64,000 bases of DNA from Euphorbia lathyris (lineage: Eukaryota > Streptophyta > Magnoliopsida > Malpighiales > Euphorbiaceae). Below are positions 21,574-31,932 of the stretch, piece after piece. The stretch lies in contig NC_088911.1 in the NCBI RefSeq assembly GCF_963576675.1, forward strand, positions 132,435,929 to 132,499,928. The letters run 5' to 3'. The notes under the pieces are model-generated. The model worked only from the letters and a program-made list of their open reading frames with translations, was not told the origin of the DNA and searched no databases. How positions within the stretch are numbered: position 1 is the stretch's first letter; each line of letters begins with the position of its first letter. The position numbers were made by a program, and so were the translations under genes.

Positions 21574-22248
21574 GCACGGATCCCCATGCATTTGAGGGGG
21601 GGTGTGGAGAGCTTCTCACTCTAAAACATTTTTTAGAGAGAGAAAGTTATTTTTTGGGAAAAAACATTTTTTTCCTAAAAATTACGAATTTCCCAAAAGT
21701 TAAAATTTTTACTAAAAAGACGAAAAACACAAAAACTGGAAAATCACAACTCGTGGAATCAACTGACTTCAACTATCAGATACCGATCTTGAGGTATTAT
21801 CCGAGGACTAGACTCGTTTTATTTTATTTAATTCATTTTCTTTATTTATTTATTTTTATGTTATAGTTTTTATTTATTTATTTAGTCATTTATTTATCAC
21901 ATTTTGCTTATTATCCCGTATTTATTTAATTTTCGACTCGTGTTAAAACAAACGTTTGGTTTTGTTTTGAAATGAAAAACCTCGTCTTTTAATATCCCAA
22001 TACGAACCGTGATCCGATTCAAAGGTAGTTCGGGTATTAAAAACGTTGTAATTATAAGTTTTAAAAATATTTCAAAATAACGTTTTAAAATAAAAACATC
22101 GTTGAAGAATCTCCGTTATAGACTATGATCCATTTTTGGTAGTTCGGAGGTCCAAAATGATAGAATATATCTAATCTAAAGCTTTTGAATAAATCTGGAA
22201 ACTGTTGGTTCATTTCTGTAATTTTACGTTTTCTATCACTAAAGGCTG

Positions 22249-22275
22249 TTTACCGACGGAGTTTCCGTCGGTAAA
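22249..22275. repeat. Perfect 12-bp hairpin TTTACCGACGGA
   Basis: TTTACCGACGGA (22249-22260) and its exact reverse complement (22264-22275) are separated by three bases. The motif resembles the subterminal ACCGACGGA repeats of plant CACTA elements, but no other CACTA feature is seen nearby. Confidence 0.7.
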
Positions 22276-23841
22276 GCTGCTGGAACCTTAAATACCCATT
22301 TTTTGAATCTTTTTCTTATCTTTTTGACATTTCTTCTTAAATATATCTCTATTTAATTATGTAAAATACTTGATAAATATATTTTTGGTTTATATAATTA
22401 TTATCTACATATTATATATCTATTTATGCTATGTTAAAAATTTAATTCATATTAGTTTGGTTTTGTAAATTATATATAAGTATACATGTATAGTTTTTGT
22501 GACTTTTTGGGATGATTAATTAGTTTTTGGGTTATGATGTAAATATTGTTTTTGAACCAAATCTTATTTTCTTATTTGTGAACTTTCTTCATTATTTTTA
22601 CATATTTTGATTATAATATATCATACTTAGTGTTATTTTCATTATTATACATATACTTAGCTATATTATATGGTATTCTTTACTTGGTTTTCAAAGTTAT
22701 ATGTATATCATTATTTTTATCTAAAAATATATATATATGTATATATGTACATACTCTTTTCCTTATTCTTTTGGCATTTGGGGACATGTGTTTTAAATTG
22801 GTTTTCAATTGATGAAATTTTGGTTTAGTTGGTTTATTGTTGTAATTATGATAATGTTCAAGGTTCAATTGAGTGATAAAAGGGGAAAGTAAAATCACAA
22901 AAAGAGAGTTTAATTTGCTTATTTAAACTTAAGTTTTCTAGATATCCCTAAAGTGTAAATAATGTTTTCTTGACGTTTTTAAACCGTTTCCTAAAGCATC
23001 ACGTGTTAAAACCTTAATTCGTTCCAACGACGGATTAAGTGAACCTTGTAATCAAAATCATTTTCGTTGTAAATAATAGAGTTTTGAATCGTTTTCTTAA
23101 CTAAATATTTTTTGTACAAAATAAAATGACTTGTATGCCTAATCACGCTTTTAGATTAAAAATGTTTGCTCAAATGTTTTCAAAACGCTCGAGTCGTTCC
23201 AACGACGATTTGAGTGAACGTCATTAACGGGGTTTTTGAAACGTACCTAAATCGTTCCAACGGCGATTAAGGTACGAACCATGTAAATAAACTCATTTTT
23301 GGGAAGTGAGTTTAGTTTAGAGATAGTGTAAAGTATAAATCACACTGTGAATAAATCAATTCTTTCTTCTCCCCCTCTCTCTCCTATGTATTTGGAATTT
23401 ATGCAAATGGGTGATTCTTTACTAAAATGGCTTTCAATAATATATGCTCAAAACGGTTTTCAAAACGACAAAGAAAAGGTTTCAAATGAATTTTAAACTT
23501 AAAGAAATATGCGATTAGTCCGTTATCGCCTAACACGCTGAGTAGGAGGCCGGTGGTTCATAACCGGGCGATGTCGGGGTGCCTAGTAGTCTTTCTCCGG
23601 AAAGGAGCTAGCCTTCTCGGCTCGTACCTAAGTTTTCCGAACCCTCACCGGTCTCCCACAAGGGATCGGTGTTCATTTTCCCATTCGTGGGTGGCGACTC
23701 TTCCATACTCCGAGCTCCGGTCCTGCCGAGCAGCTTGATTCCACGATTGGTTGCTTTCGGCGCCAATCACCGCTTACGTCGCCATGAGGTGTCCACCCCC
23801 CGGTCCGCCTGGGAGATTAGGCCACGGCACCTCGTCTAACA

Positions 23842-24156
23842 GTGGGCTTGTGTCAGTAGTCTTCCTTTCTGATGGACTTTTTTGTTTGGAATGTTAGAGG
23901 TGCGGCGAGCAAGGCGACCCGCATCCATGTTAATGATCTTATTAAGCAATTTAATCCTTCTTGTTTTTCTCTTCTGGAGACCAAGGTTAGTGGTCCCAAA
24001 AAAGATGAGGTGATTAGAAAGTTTAAGAATTGGAGTTGTGTTAGATCGGAGGCTACTGGTCGGGCGGGGGGGATTTGGCTTTTTTGGAAGCCAGGTCAAG
24101 TTAATATTGACATAATTAGTATAGACAATCAATTCATCCATAGTAAGGTGTGTTAC
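23842..24156 (+). pseudogene. LINE ORF2, start of the endonuclease domain
   Basis: The ATG at 23872 opens an L1-type endonuclease. FFVWNVRGA is the first strand with the conserved N, and LLETKV carries the conserved E about 38 residues later. The frame ends at a junction TGA at 24157-24159, created by the LTR-like block that begins there. Only 95 residues remain. The endonuclease nicks target DNA for target-primed reverse transcription. The rest of the endonuclease and the whole reverse transcriptase are absent. Confidence 0.8.
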
Positions 24157-24559
24157 TGATAGGGGTCAAAAACCCCTATCTTTGGGTACGGTTTTAGGAC
24201 GGTTTTTAGGGTTATTTGGCTAATAAGCGAGCAATTCTCGCATTTAAATGCTTTTGTGTGAGTAAGTTAGGAATTGAGAACATTCTATTTACTTTTCGTC
24301 GTTTAGGCTTGTTTTGTAATCAATTTAGGCAAATACGGCCGAAATAACATGCGTATTAGAATTCCGTTATCTTTTGAAGCTAATTGGTCCGTCAAAAGTC
24401 GCACCAAACGAAGCGTTTGCTCAAAACAAGCGATTGACGGATCAATTTGGCTTTTGGACTAATGTTTTCCGGAGTTTTTATGCGTGTGCAGGTGTGAAGT
24501 CGGACGAAAAAGGTCGCAGAACTCATCGAGCTTGGATCGAGCGCGCTTCGGGCGAAAAC

Positions 24560-24652
24560 GCTCGGCGAGCAGGGCCCTACGGGCCATTTCTGCTCGCCGA
24601 GCAGGCCACCAGGCGCCTGCTCGCCGAGCAGCCTTTCCTGCTCGGCGAGCAG
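24560..24652. repeat. Four CTGCTCG-C-CGAGCAG hairpins
   Basis: Copies or reverse complements of a 15-bp inverted repeat occur at about 24559-24573, 24590-24604, 24617-24631 and 24638-24652. They sit in a GC-rich patch upstream of the TATA box at 24770. Confidence 0.85.
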
Positions 24653-24769
24653 CCCTGCGGGAATTGGTCAAAAAGACCAATTCCGCCCCCACGAAGCCAC
24701 GCTCGGCCCCACGTCTTCCTACACCAACTAGGACACGAAAATAGGTCAAAACGAGGCCCGAGACGCATC

Positions 24770-24777
24770 TATAAATA
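24770..24777 (+). promoter_or_regulatory. TATA box of the solo-LTR-like block
   Basis: TATAAATA, followed by AGGG and an A/T-rich leader, placed 118 bp after the hairpin cluster. Confidence 0.6.
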
Positions 24778-25669
24778 GGGTTTTTCAATTGTAATTCAAG
24801 ATCTTTTTCCTTTGTAATTTTCTTAGCTTTTCACCTTGAGAAATCCTCTCCACCTCCTCCATATCCTTCAAACCTCCATTGAAGACACCTCCGAAGCTCC
24901 ATTCACCGAGGATTGCTCAAGCTTCATCCTTAAATCCTAGAAAGACGCCTGCATTGGTAGACAGGTTCCCTGAAAGGGATTTTTCTTCTTTTACATTCTG
25001 TCTAGCCTCTGATACATGCTATGAATTCTAGGTTTATTGTAACTTCGTGACAATGTTTCCATCTTTGATATATATTATAGTTCTTGTTTATTCAATTGTT
25101 TTGATGTTTTAATCTTTGTCTTACGCTTTGTCTGATTGGTTTAACTCATTCGATAATCCCAAAATTAGGTTGGCACATATTGCGGGCTGAATCTGACCTA
25201 GTCAGTGCCTATAGGATTGACGACCCTATAGAAGATTAAGCCCAAATTACTGAGCCTTAGAGCTAGTTTCGGCCTTACAAGGGAATCACGAACTAGGGAC
25301 TTTAGGAGGATAGGTCGGGTTAATCGCCTTGGACACAAGTGACTTAGGTTTCATTTCAATTGTTTAAACATTCTATTTTCATTATCATCGTATCCCTTCA
25401 TGTTCCTTCGGTTAATTGCATTGGTAAAAGATCACTTAGGAGTAGTTTAACTTAATTAGGGGTAGAGTAACTTAATTAGGCGTAGAATAACTTAGTTAGA
25501 ATCGGATAACTTAGCTAGGAATAGCGTAATTCAACCTATGAGTAGATTAATTTAATCAAACAAACTCAAAACCCCCTAAGCCTAGATAACATCCGAGATC
25601 GAGTAGCTTGATACTTGCAGAAATAAATCCTGTGGACGATAACCTGGACTTAAACCAGAAATTTATTAC

Positions 25670-25960
25670 TTGATTTCTGATAACCAGCCTATTTGTCTTA
25701 ACAGCCAAAATCTTATCAAAGCTATTTTAAGGCTTCACCCTTCCTTTGAGTTCTTAAAGTTCAGCCACATTTACATGGAACAGAACCGGGTTGCGGATCG
25801 CTTGGCGGCAGCTGGGCATGAGGGGATGTTAGGTGTTTCTACCCTTTCTGATCCTCCCATGTTTCTTTCGTCTCTTCTTTTAGAGGATAGAATTGGGGTT
25901 AGCCTTCCTAGGCTGATCCCGGGTTAGTTTTCTTTGTTTGTTCATTTTCTTTTCCTGTTT
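25670..25960 (+). pseudogene. LINE RNase H, C-terminal end and tail
   Basis: The frame (to TAG at 25925-25927) gives the last part of a plant LINE RNase H: SDNQ, a helix, then the EQNRVADRLAAAGHE motif and an IPG end. It is clearly related to the second copy at 42820-43113. The 3' tail is T-rich then A-rich, ending near 25960. If the LTR-like block is removed, this frame joins the endonuclease fragment at 24156 in phase. Confidence 0.8.
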
Positions 25961-26168
25961 CTACCAAAAAAACAAATATAAATCCTTCTAAAAAAGGAAA
26001 ACAAATATAATAATAGAGAAAATAAATCAAAATCACAATAAAAAAATAATATCACATGATGGAAAAAATGTCTATAAATAATTTAATATTTTACGTACTA
26101 TTAAAAGTACCATATTGTTGGCAATTAAAGTAATTGAAATTCATTTATGATTAAATGTGTAAGATGTA
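25961..26168. other. A/T-rich gap
   Basis: A/T-rich spacer between the LINE tail and the pogo-like element. Nothing recognisable. Confidence 0.6.
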
Positions 26169-26347
26169 CAGTAAAACCTCTATAAATGCATATCTTTGGG
26201 ACCGGAAAAAATATTCATTAAGCGAGATTATTTATTTATCGATAAATGAATAAATTATTCATTTATCGATAATTTAATAAATTATTCATTTATCGATAAA
26301 TATTCATTGAATATGTAATTATCTTGTTTAGGAAATATATTATTTGA

Positions 26348-26678
26348 TTGATTTGTAATTATCACATTAGCACAATTACAAATCAATCAAATAATTGCAA
26401 GATTCGTTTAGAAGATGTTAATGTTCCTGAACTAGAACTTTGTCAATTAGATGAAGATATCCAAGGATTAAGTGATATCATTTCTAATTTATGCTATAGA
26501 AATGTGATAGATGTCGAACATCTTTTGAACTATCCTAGCGAGAATGATGCAGTTACGGAATCGCTTACAGACAAAGAAATTATCCAATCAATAATAAACA
26601 ATGATGATAGAAATGATCCAGAGTCAGATGATTGTGTTGTCGCAAATGTATCGTCAAAAGAGACCTTTCAAGCAATGG
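26348..26678 (+). pseudogene. Tigger-like transposase, C-terminal region, first part
   Basis: The peptide contains the run typical of the C-terminal end of plant Tigger/CENP-B-like transposases: YRNVIDVEHLLNYPSEND, then a D/E-rich stretch and SSKETFQAM. The reading frame is interrupted at 26679 by an insertion and continues at 29226. The DNA-binding and DDE domains are absent, so only the tail survives. The frame also ran past 26678 into the insertion, to 26722, by chance. Confidence 0.72.
26674..26678. repeat. Target-site duplication AATGG, left
   Basis: AATGG at 26674-26678 and at 29226-29230 flank the inverted-LTR insertion exactly. Five bases is the size made by Gypsy integrases. Confidence 0.92.
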
Positions 26679-29225
26679 TGTCACACCCGACCCTGAACGA
26701 CCTCAACCGGCATCGGGCGTGAAATAGAAAGATTATAATCAATACTTAGAAGTCTCCAATTATCCAAATATCATTATATTACAATTGCAATACCAAAGTT
26801 CTAACCATAATTCTAACAATAAGCAACAACTTCCGATCATTGCCTAATCGGTCGGTAACCTTCTCTCTATCATGTACTTTCTCACCTAAAAACATTAAAA
26901 CATTTAAAAAGGTGAGACAAAAATCTCAGTAAGAAACTATCAGCTATAAAAACCAACTTTACTTAACATTGCTACATTTATACATTTATAAAGGGATTTA
27001 ATCAAAACCTTAAAACGAATCAAATCAAATAAACGTTTTATCAAACCAATTCATAATCAAATAAATGTTTTATCAAACCAAAACCAACTCGTATTCAATC
27101 AAATGTAAAACCTTATATCAAAATCAATCATAACCGAAAACATAATCCAAATGAACTTAAAACATTGTATCCATCTTCGAGTTTCTCCCCTTAAGTATCA
27201 TTACATAACCACATATATAATCGAGACGTCTCTTAACATTGCCTATCCCATATGGTCTTACCCAACACTTCGCTGCCATACCCAATAGGTCTTAAGACTG
27301 TGTACACAGGCCATGTCCCTCACTGAACATGGTCTTCAAATATAAAACCACCGATCTGGATAACTCTCGATGGATATAAAATCATAAAATCATAAGGTGC
27401 TTAAATTTCCTTTCACAATCAAATTCCAAACTATTTCATAATCACAAATCATTTGGCTTCAATTAGCCCTTTTGTATCATAAAAATTATATTTGGACTTC
27501 AATCCAAAATAATAACAACAATAACCGCAACAGATTTCTCAATCCAAAAACAATTCGTAAGAAATCATCAAATTCATTTTGTTCAATATAGATATATATT
27601 GAAACCAAAAACATATATGTATATATGTAAACCAACCAAATTAAGCCTTAAATCAACATAATCAAGTAAAATCTGAAATTCACATAGAAGCATAATCAAT
27701 AGCTTTATTTGAACCGTAATTTCACAATAAAAAGCAAAATAATGAAAAACCTCAATTTTACAAAATTCCTGCATAACCTTAAAATATCAATTTCCGAAAC
27801 TTCTTTGATTATATATATATCTATACACATAAAACTCAAAATATAGTTGATAGTTACTTACCTTGGCTATTAATTGAAGAAAACAACCCGTTCAATTCTC
27901 CTCTAAATTTTGTCTAAAACGTTTCCCTCCAAACACCACCGAAACTCAAAAACTCTTCGGTTAGGACTTAGATCTATGCATAAGGATGCTATGGTTTAAA
28001 TTTCAAGTGATTCGGACGTCGAATCTCCGTAAATCAAAGAAACGGTGAAGAACGGTTCAGAGAAAACTGATGAATTTATAAAAGAAAAAGAAAAGAAATG
28101 AAATGAAATGAAGATCATGATTTATCTGGAACAATTTGAAGATATATATCCAAATCTGAAAAATATCCAGTTTGGTCCTTTATCTTTATATAATCTTTTA
28201 AAATTTATCCTAAACTCTTAATTTACACCTAAAACCATCTAATTAATCCCAAACTTTTTCTATAACACCAAATTAATATCACACGCCTAATAATTATAAT
28301 ATATACTAATATCACGATAAAAATTCTAGAAATTTAGACCCTTTACGAATTGTTTTTGGATTGAGAAATCTGTTGCGGTTATTGTTGTTATTATTTTGGA
28401 TTGAAGTCCAAATATAATTTTTATGATACAAAAGGGCTAATTGAAGCCAAATGATTTATGATTATGAAATAGTTTGGAATTTGATTGTGAAAGGAAATTT
28501 GAGCACCTTATGATTTTATGATTTTATATCCATCGAGAGTTATCCGGATCGGTGGTTTTATATTTGAAGACCATGTTCAGTGAGGGACATGGCATGTGTA
28601 CACAGTCTTAAGACCTATTGGGTATGGCAGCGAAGTGTTGGGTAAGAACATATGGGATAGGCAATGTTAAGAGACATCTCGATTATATATGTGGTTATGT
28701 AATGATACTTAAGGGGAGAAACTCGAAGATGGATACAATGTTTTAAGTTCATTTGGATTATGTTTTCGGTTACGATTGATTTTGATATAAGGTTTCACGT
28801 TTGATTGAATACGAGTTGGTTTTGGTTTGATAAAATATTTATTTGATTATGAATTGGTTTGATAAAACGTTTATTTGTTTTGATTCGTTTTTAAGGTTTT
28901 GATTAAATCCTTTTATAAATGTATAAATGTAGCTATGTTAAGAAAAGTTGGTTTTTATAGCTGATAGTTTCTTACTGAGATTTTTGTCTCACCTTTTTAA
29001 ATGTTTTAATGTTTTTAGGTGAGAAAGTACATGATAGAGAGAAGGTTACCGACCGATTAGGCAATGATCGGAAGTTGTTGCTTATTGTTAGAATTATGGT
29101 TAGAACTTTGGTATTGCAATTGTAATATAATGATATTTGGATAATTGGAGACTTCTAAGTATTGATTATAATCTTTCTATTTCACGCCCGATGCCGATTG
29201 AGGTCGTTCAGGGTCGGGTGTGACA
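26679..29225. mobile_element. Head-to-head LTR insertion (palindromic, with target duplication)
   Basis: The insertion begins TGTCACACCCGACCC and ends with its reverse complement, GGGTCGGGTGTGACA. The left part (26679 to about 28339) is a nearly full LTR in reverse. The right part (about 28344-29225) is the 3' half of the same LTR in forward orientation. The family is identified by the element at 61117-64000, where this end precedes a primer-binding site. Both outer ends are therefore the U5 end of the LTR. The arms (about 882 bp) are almost identical by eye and the loop is about 780 bp. The reverse LTR lacks only its last ~15 bases (the U3 tip) at the junction. Confidence 0.9.
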
Positions 29226-29379
29226 AATGGTCACCTTAAACAACTACTTGCTACAACATGAGCAAAATATACCTGAAATTGTGTTTGCACTACAAAAAAA
29301 GTTAAGAATGGTGTTCATTTTGGTTTAGGTAGAAAGAAAAAAAATCAACTATAGATGCATTTTTTCAAAAGAAATGACT
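29226..29379 (+). pseudogene. Tigger-like transposase, C-terminal region, second part
   Basis: It resumes directly after the insertion with LNNYLLQHEQNIPEIVFA, then loses frame once and ends with the basic STIDAFFQKK tail common to these transposases. It joins the piece ending at 26678 when the insertion and one AATGG are removed. Confidence 0.72.
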
Positions 29380-29405
29380 TCTAGTTGATTGATTAAAAGG
29401 TTTTG

Positions 29406-29407
<2 letters not shown>

Positions 29408-29460
<53 letters not shown>
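29408..29460. repeat. (AT)n microsatellite
   Basis: About 26 uninterrupted AT units inside the 3' part of the pogo-like element. Confidence 0.95.
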
Positions 29461-29463
<3 letters not shown>

Positions 29464-29600
29464 TAATAATTATTACTTTATATTTTCATTGGGCCCTTAA
29501 GATTTTAAATATTTTTTATTACTTAATACATTTAGCGAGGTTATTACTTTAGTCCATTGGCCCAAGTTGGGACCAGAAGAATTTATTATATAATTGATTA

Positions 29601-30032
29601 CTTTATCAAAATATAAGTGTAAGCAATTGATAGTAGTCCTATTCACCGACAGACATAAAAATGGAACGGCTGATTAATGAGGCATAGGATCAATGATGTG
29701 GTCCAATATCCCCTTTTTATTAAATATTTCATCTTCAATCTATTCAAAATATGATTATAAAAAACTAATTCAAAAAATTAGGAAGTGGATTTTTAAAACT
29801 GAAACTAAATTTAAAAATAGGTTAAACGGAAATTAAAGGATTAGTTTTTTTTATCAATACTTAATTTTTAAGGGCTAATTTGGGCTTTATGCCAATTAAA
29901 AAACTGATGCACATAATTTTATATTTTTGACTTATTAGAGTGGATTGTTTAATTTAGTAAATAATATCCAAAATTTAATAGTTAGGATTTTAGAAGGATT
30001 TACCTTTCAAAGTAAAATCCTAACTTATCAGC
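29601..30032. other. A/T-rich intergenic stretch
   Basis: No gene or repeat is recognised up to 29990. From there the GGATTTACCTTYCAA block begins that precedes each copy of the small secreted peptide exon. Confidence 0.6.
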
Positions 30033-30040
30033 TATAAAAT
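30033..30040 (+). promoter_or_regulatory. TATA box of peptide-gene copy 1
   Basis: TATAAAAT 87 bp upstream of the ATG at 30120. The same CTATAAAATATAA context recurs upstream of other copies (about 41044, 43209, 44270 and 45611). Confidence 0.6.
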
Positions 30041-30119
30041 ATAAGTCTCTCTGTAAGATCAAAAATTTATACAGATCAAAAATTTAAAAGAAAAGAAAGT
30101 TGAAAATTAGGAGATAGAG

Positions 30120-30186
30120 ATGGCAATGGGAGGCAAATATTCAATGGTGACAATTTTTATAATGATTGCATTAGCCATGAGTTCAT
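30120..30186 (+). pseudogene. Small secreted peptide family, exon 1, copy 1
   Basis: 67-nt exon: ATG, a short charged start, then a hydrophobic signal-peptide core ending ALAMSS, cut after the first base of a codon by GTAAATTT. It is one of seven copies of this exon (30120, 32910, 33326 on the - strand, 41133, 43280, 44361, 45703). No matching second exon follows before the next copy. The intron start carries a piece of hAT-type MITE (30239) and then unrelated sequence. Confidence 0.65.
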
Positions 30187-30238
30187 GTAAATTTCTCACT
30201 ATTTTACTTTCTTTTTTTTTTTTTTTTGTAGTTCTAAC

Positions 30239-30390
30239 CATAGTTTTAAAAACCGGACCGGGAACCGGCCACGTTTCCGATCTGGTTATGTCACCAGGGG
30301 GTCATTAATAATGACCCCATATGAACCGGGGGAAACCGACGAACCGGTATCAACCCAGTGAACCGGTTTCACCTCGGTTTTGAGAAAAAA
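30239..30390 (+). repeat. hAT-type MITE fragment (AACCGGACCGG family)
   Basis: It starts CATAGTTTTAAAAACCGGAC, the same end as the complete element at 37811-39324, and continues with AACCGG-rich sequence. Truncated on the right. The same remnant occurs in the introns of other peptide copies (about 33010, 41350-41410, 44475 and 45768), so it was there before the duplications. Confidence 0.65.
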
Positions 30391-31044
30391 CTCCTCATTT
30401 TCCCTTGTGAACCCTAATTCCATCTCTTTTCTTTTTCGTTTTTCTCTCTTTTCTTCCCAAATTTTTCAGATTAGATTCACAGAAGAATTTGCCTGGTTCA
30501 ACCCATCTATTTACAAAACTGCCACTGAGTTTCTGATGCTTAATGGGTAAGGATGATACATTATCAGAATCAAAACAGTCTCCATGTCTGCAACAATGAG
30601 TGGGTGCACTATCCTTCTTTGCTTTTGCTAATGAATGGGAGAAATTCTTTGCTTTCTAATTTTAATGTTGTGACATAATTTCACTTAGCTTTATAGGTTT
30701 ATTTAACTGCAGTTACTGATTCATTTCTGAATTCGAATTTAACCTCAATAAAGCTCTTGCAGAAACCTGGTAGAGAAATTTCATCAATCTCATTAATCAA
30801 GAGAGATTAACTTTTGAAATGCTATCTTGTGAGCAAAATCTAAATGTTTGTCCTTTCTATAACATAGCATCTGATGTTGCATGTATATAAAAAAGCTACT
30901 AAGATTGCTGACATGCTGTTACATGTTCATATTGCTTTAAATTACTCCTAAAATGCAAGTTTACATATGCTTTAGCTAGGGGTTTAGGTTTTACTGGTGC
31001 ATAAATAAATTATGCCTTTGATCAAAACCGAAATACTTGCAATT
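30391..31044. other. Duplicated intron-like sequence
   Basis: No coding region is supported. 30530-30605 and 30835-30870 match parts of the long inverted repeat arms (about 33060-33190 and 41220-41340), with other sequence spliced between. Confidence 0.5.
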
Positions 31045-31325
31045 CTAATCATGGACTAACACCACAATTCCATAGTTATAGACATCCACTTTTGACCCAC
31101 TCAGGAACCATGTATCGCATTCTTGAGAAGGTAGAGACGCTTCCACGTCGTCACCTCTATTTAGTAGCTTTGACAAACCAAAATCTGATACCTTAGGCTG
31201 GTACTTACAATCCAGCAGAATGTTTTCAGGTTTTACATCACAACAGAAAACCCACTCTAACCCTCTTGCAGTGCTTGTAGTTATTTCAAATGTATGAAGT
31301 GGATCTCTTAAAGAGGTTAAAAATT
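31045..31325 (-). pseudogene. Receptor-like protein kinase fragment
   Basis: The minus-strand frame carries the catalytic loop CDVKPENILLD, the SDFGL of the DFG motif and SGSKVDVYNYGIVVL of subdomain IX. The order and spacing fit a plant receptor-like kinase of the ZmPK1/S-domain type. The HRD-type position before CDVKPEN reads cysteine-cysteine, the activation loop is shortened, and nothing of the N-lobe or ectodomain is present. A second, more degraded copy of part of it lies at about 32715-32770. Clearly a fragment. Confidence 0.75.
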
Positions 31326-31685
31326 TCTTATTATTGGAGAGTTCATAAGCCAATTCAGTGTAAATTGCTTAGACATCATGTAAAATCAGGAGTCAATCAA
31401 CCTTTTTGGAGAAATTCAGGAACAAGTGATGTATTAAGCTTTTTTTTCTCTCAAAATAACGTTTTCTTTTTTATAAATAAGGTCCTGTTGAAATATTGGT
31501 TCAACGGTGGTTTTCATTTGTAAATAAATTTGATCAATCACCGTTTGATCTACATTTATTCGAATTTTAGAATAAAAATTAAATTCATCTTAAAGCTTAG
31601 ATTTAATAAGTCTAGATTTTTTCGGAGATGTTGATATTTGAGGGTTGAACTTATAGAGTTGACAATTGTGTGAATGAAAATGCAG

Positions 31686-31932
31686 GAACTGGGAATTGAC
31701 AGCAGCATGTACAGGAGCTAAAGTGAAAGTACCAGCGAAATACATAGTTGTGGATCAAGATCTTACTTATAAATCACTGAATAATAAAGACTATATTGAG
31801 AAAGGTGGATTCAAGAGAGATGTGCTTTTTTTACAAGAAGTAGTTATAATGGAAGGAGCTGCACATTTTATCACCCAAGACAAGCATGTTGAGATTACTA
31901 ATCACATTCTTGATTTCTTTCACAAATTTTAA
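31686..31932 (+). pseudogene. Epoxide hydrolase, last exon, copy 1
   Basis: After an intron end (TGCAG), 81 codons match the last exon of plant soluble epoxide hydrolases: NWELTAA at the start, DQDLTY with the catalytic acid, GGFKRDV, then MEGAAHFITQ with the catalytic histidine and a HKF end. The exon is intact to its TAA, but the nucleophile-bearing exons are not present nearby on this side. These alpha/beta hydrolases hydrolyse fatty-acid epoxides in the cytosol. Without the nucleophile this copy cannot act. Confidence 0.8.

Larger units (their letters stand above)
1..23841 (+). mobile_element. Ty3/Gypsy retrotransposon, Tat lineage, 5' LTR outside window
   Basis: The window opens inside the internal region of this element. 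Order on the + strand: leader (1-923), gag (924-1063, resuming at 12513), reverse transcriptase, RNase H, a second archaeal-type RNase H, integrase (to 18333), a long 3' UTR with four tandem arrays, a polypurine tract and the 3' LTR. A second RNase H after the first, and tandem arrays between integrase and 3' LTR, are established traits of the Tat/Ogre clade. A Copia element (1064-12512) sits in gag. At least nine lesions are visible in gag-pol (stops at 13932, 14928, 15738, 16839, 17181 and 17720; frameshifts near 15190, 15595, 17580 and 18175), so this copy cannot be autonomous. Clade assignment is inferred from domain order and motifs. Confidence 0.88.
20939..23841 (+). repeat. 3' LTR of the Gypsy (Tat) element
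   Basis: It starts TGTAGACACCGAG and is taken to end at 23841 (TCGTCTAACA), giving 2903 bp. The end is inferred because LINE sequence begins at once and the 5' LTR is not available for comparison. It contains a GC-rich repeat block (21140-21550), a TATA-like TATTTAAG at 21566, a CACTA-like hairpin at 22249-22275, three related TCGTTCCAACG-CG boxes (about 23030, 23190 and 23250), and a GC-rich end with GTGGCGACTC. The middle (21640-23000) is A/T-rich and non-coding. Confidence 0.75.
24157..25664 (+). mobile_element. Solo-LTR-like block inside the LINE remnant
   Basis: It starts TGATAGGGGT, with a nearby inverted ACCCCTATC, and contains a TATAAATA at 24770 followed by the long T/C-rich leader typical of large Gypsy LTRs. 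No internal genes are present. The flanks GTTAC (24152-24156) and ATTAC (25665-25669) may be a 5-bp duplication with one mismatch. The 3' end does not show the usual CA, so the boundary is uncertain. A sequence like its first 60 bases recurs at about 57433-57500. Confidence 0.6.
26169..29600 (+). mobile_element. Pogo/Tigger-type DNA transposon remnant (Lemi/Emigrant-like)
   Basis: The 5' end CAGTAAAACCTCTATAAATG follows TA and matches the known terminus of plant pogo-type elements (Emigrant/Lemi). A C-terminal transposase piece reads from 26348 to 26678 and resumes at 29226. The 3' end near 29560-29600 retains TTGGGACC but is too degraded to place exactly. An inverted-LTR insertion (26679-29225) lies inside. 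The terminal A/T palindromes at 26215-26310 repeat ATTCATTTATCGATAA. Confidence 0.75.

Noticed and set aside
20915..21587. Several overlapping ORFs of 70-190 codons on both strands, rich in Arg, Ala and Trp
   Set aside because: They arise from the 45-bp GC-rich tandem repeat and hairpins in the Gypsy LTR. A unit length divisible by three keeps all frames open. No start context, no domain.
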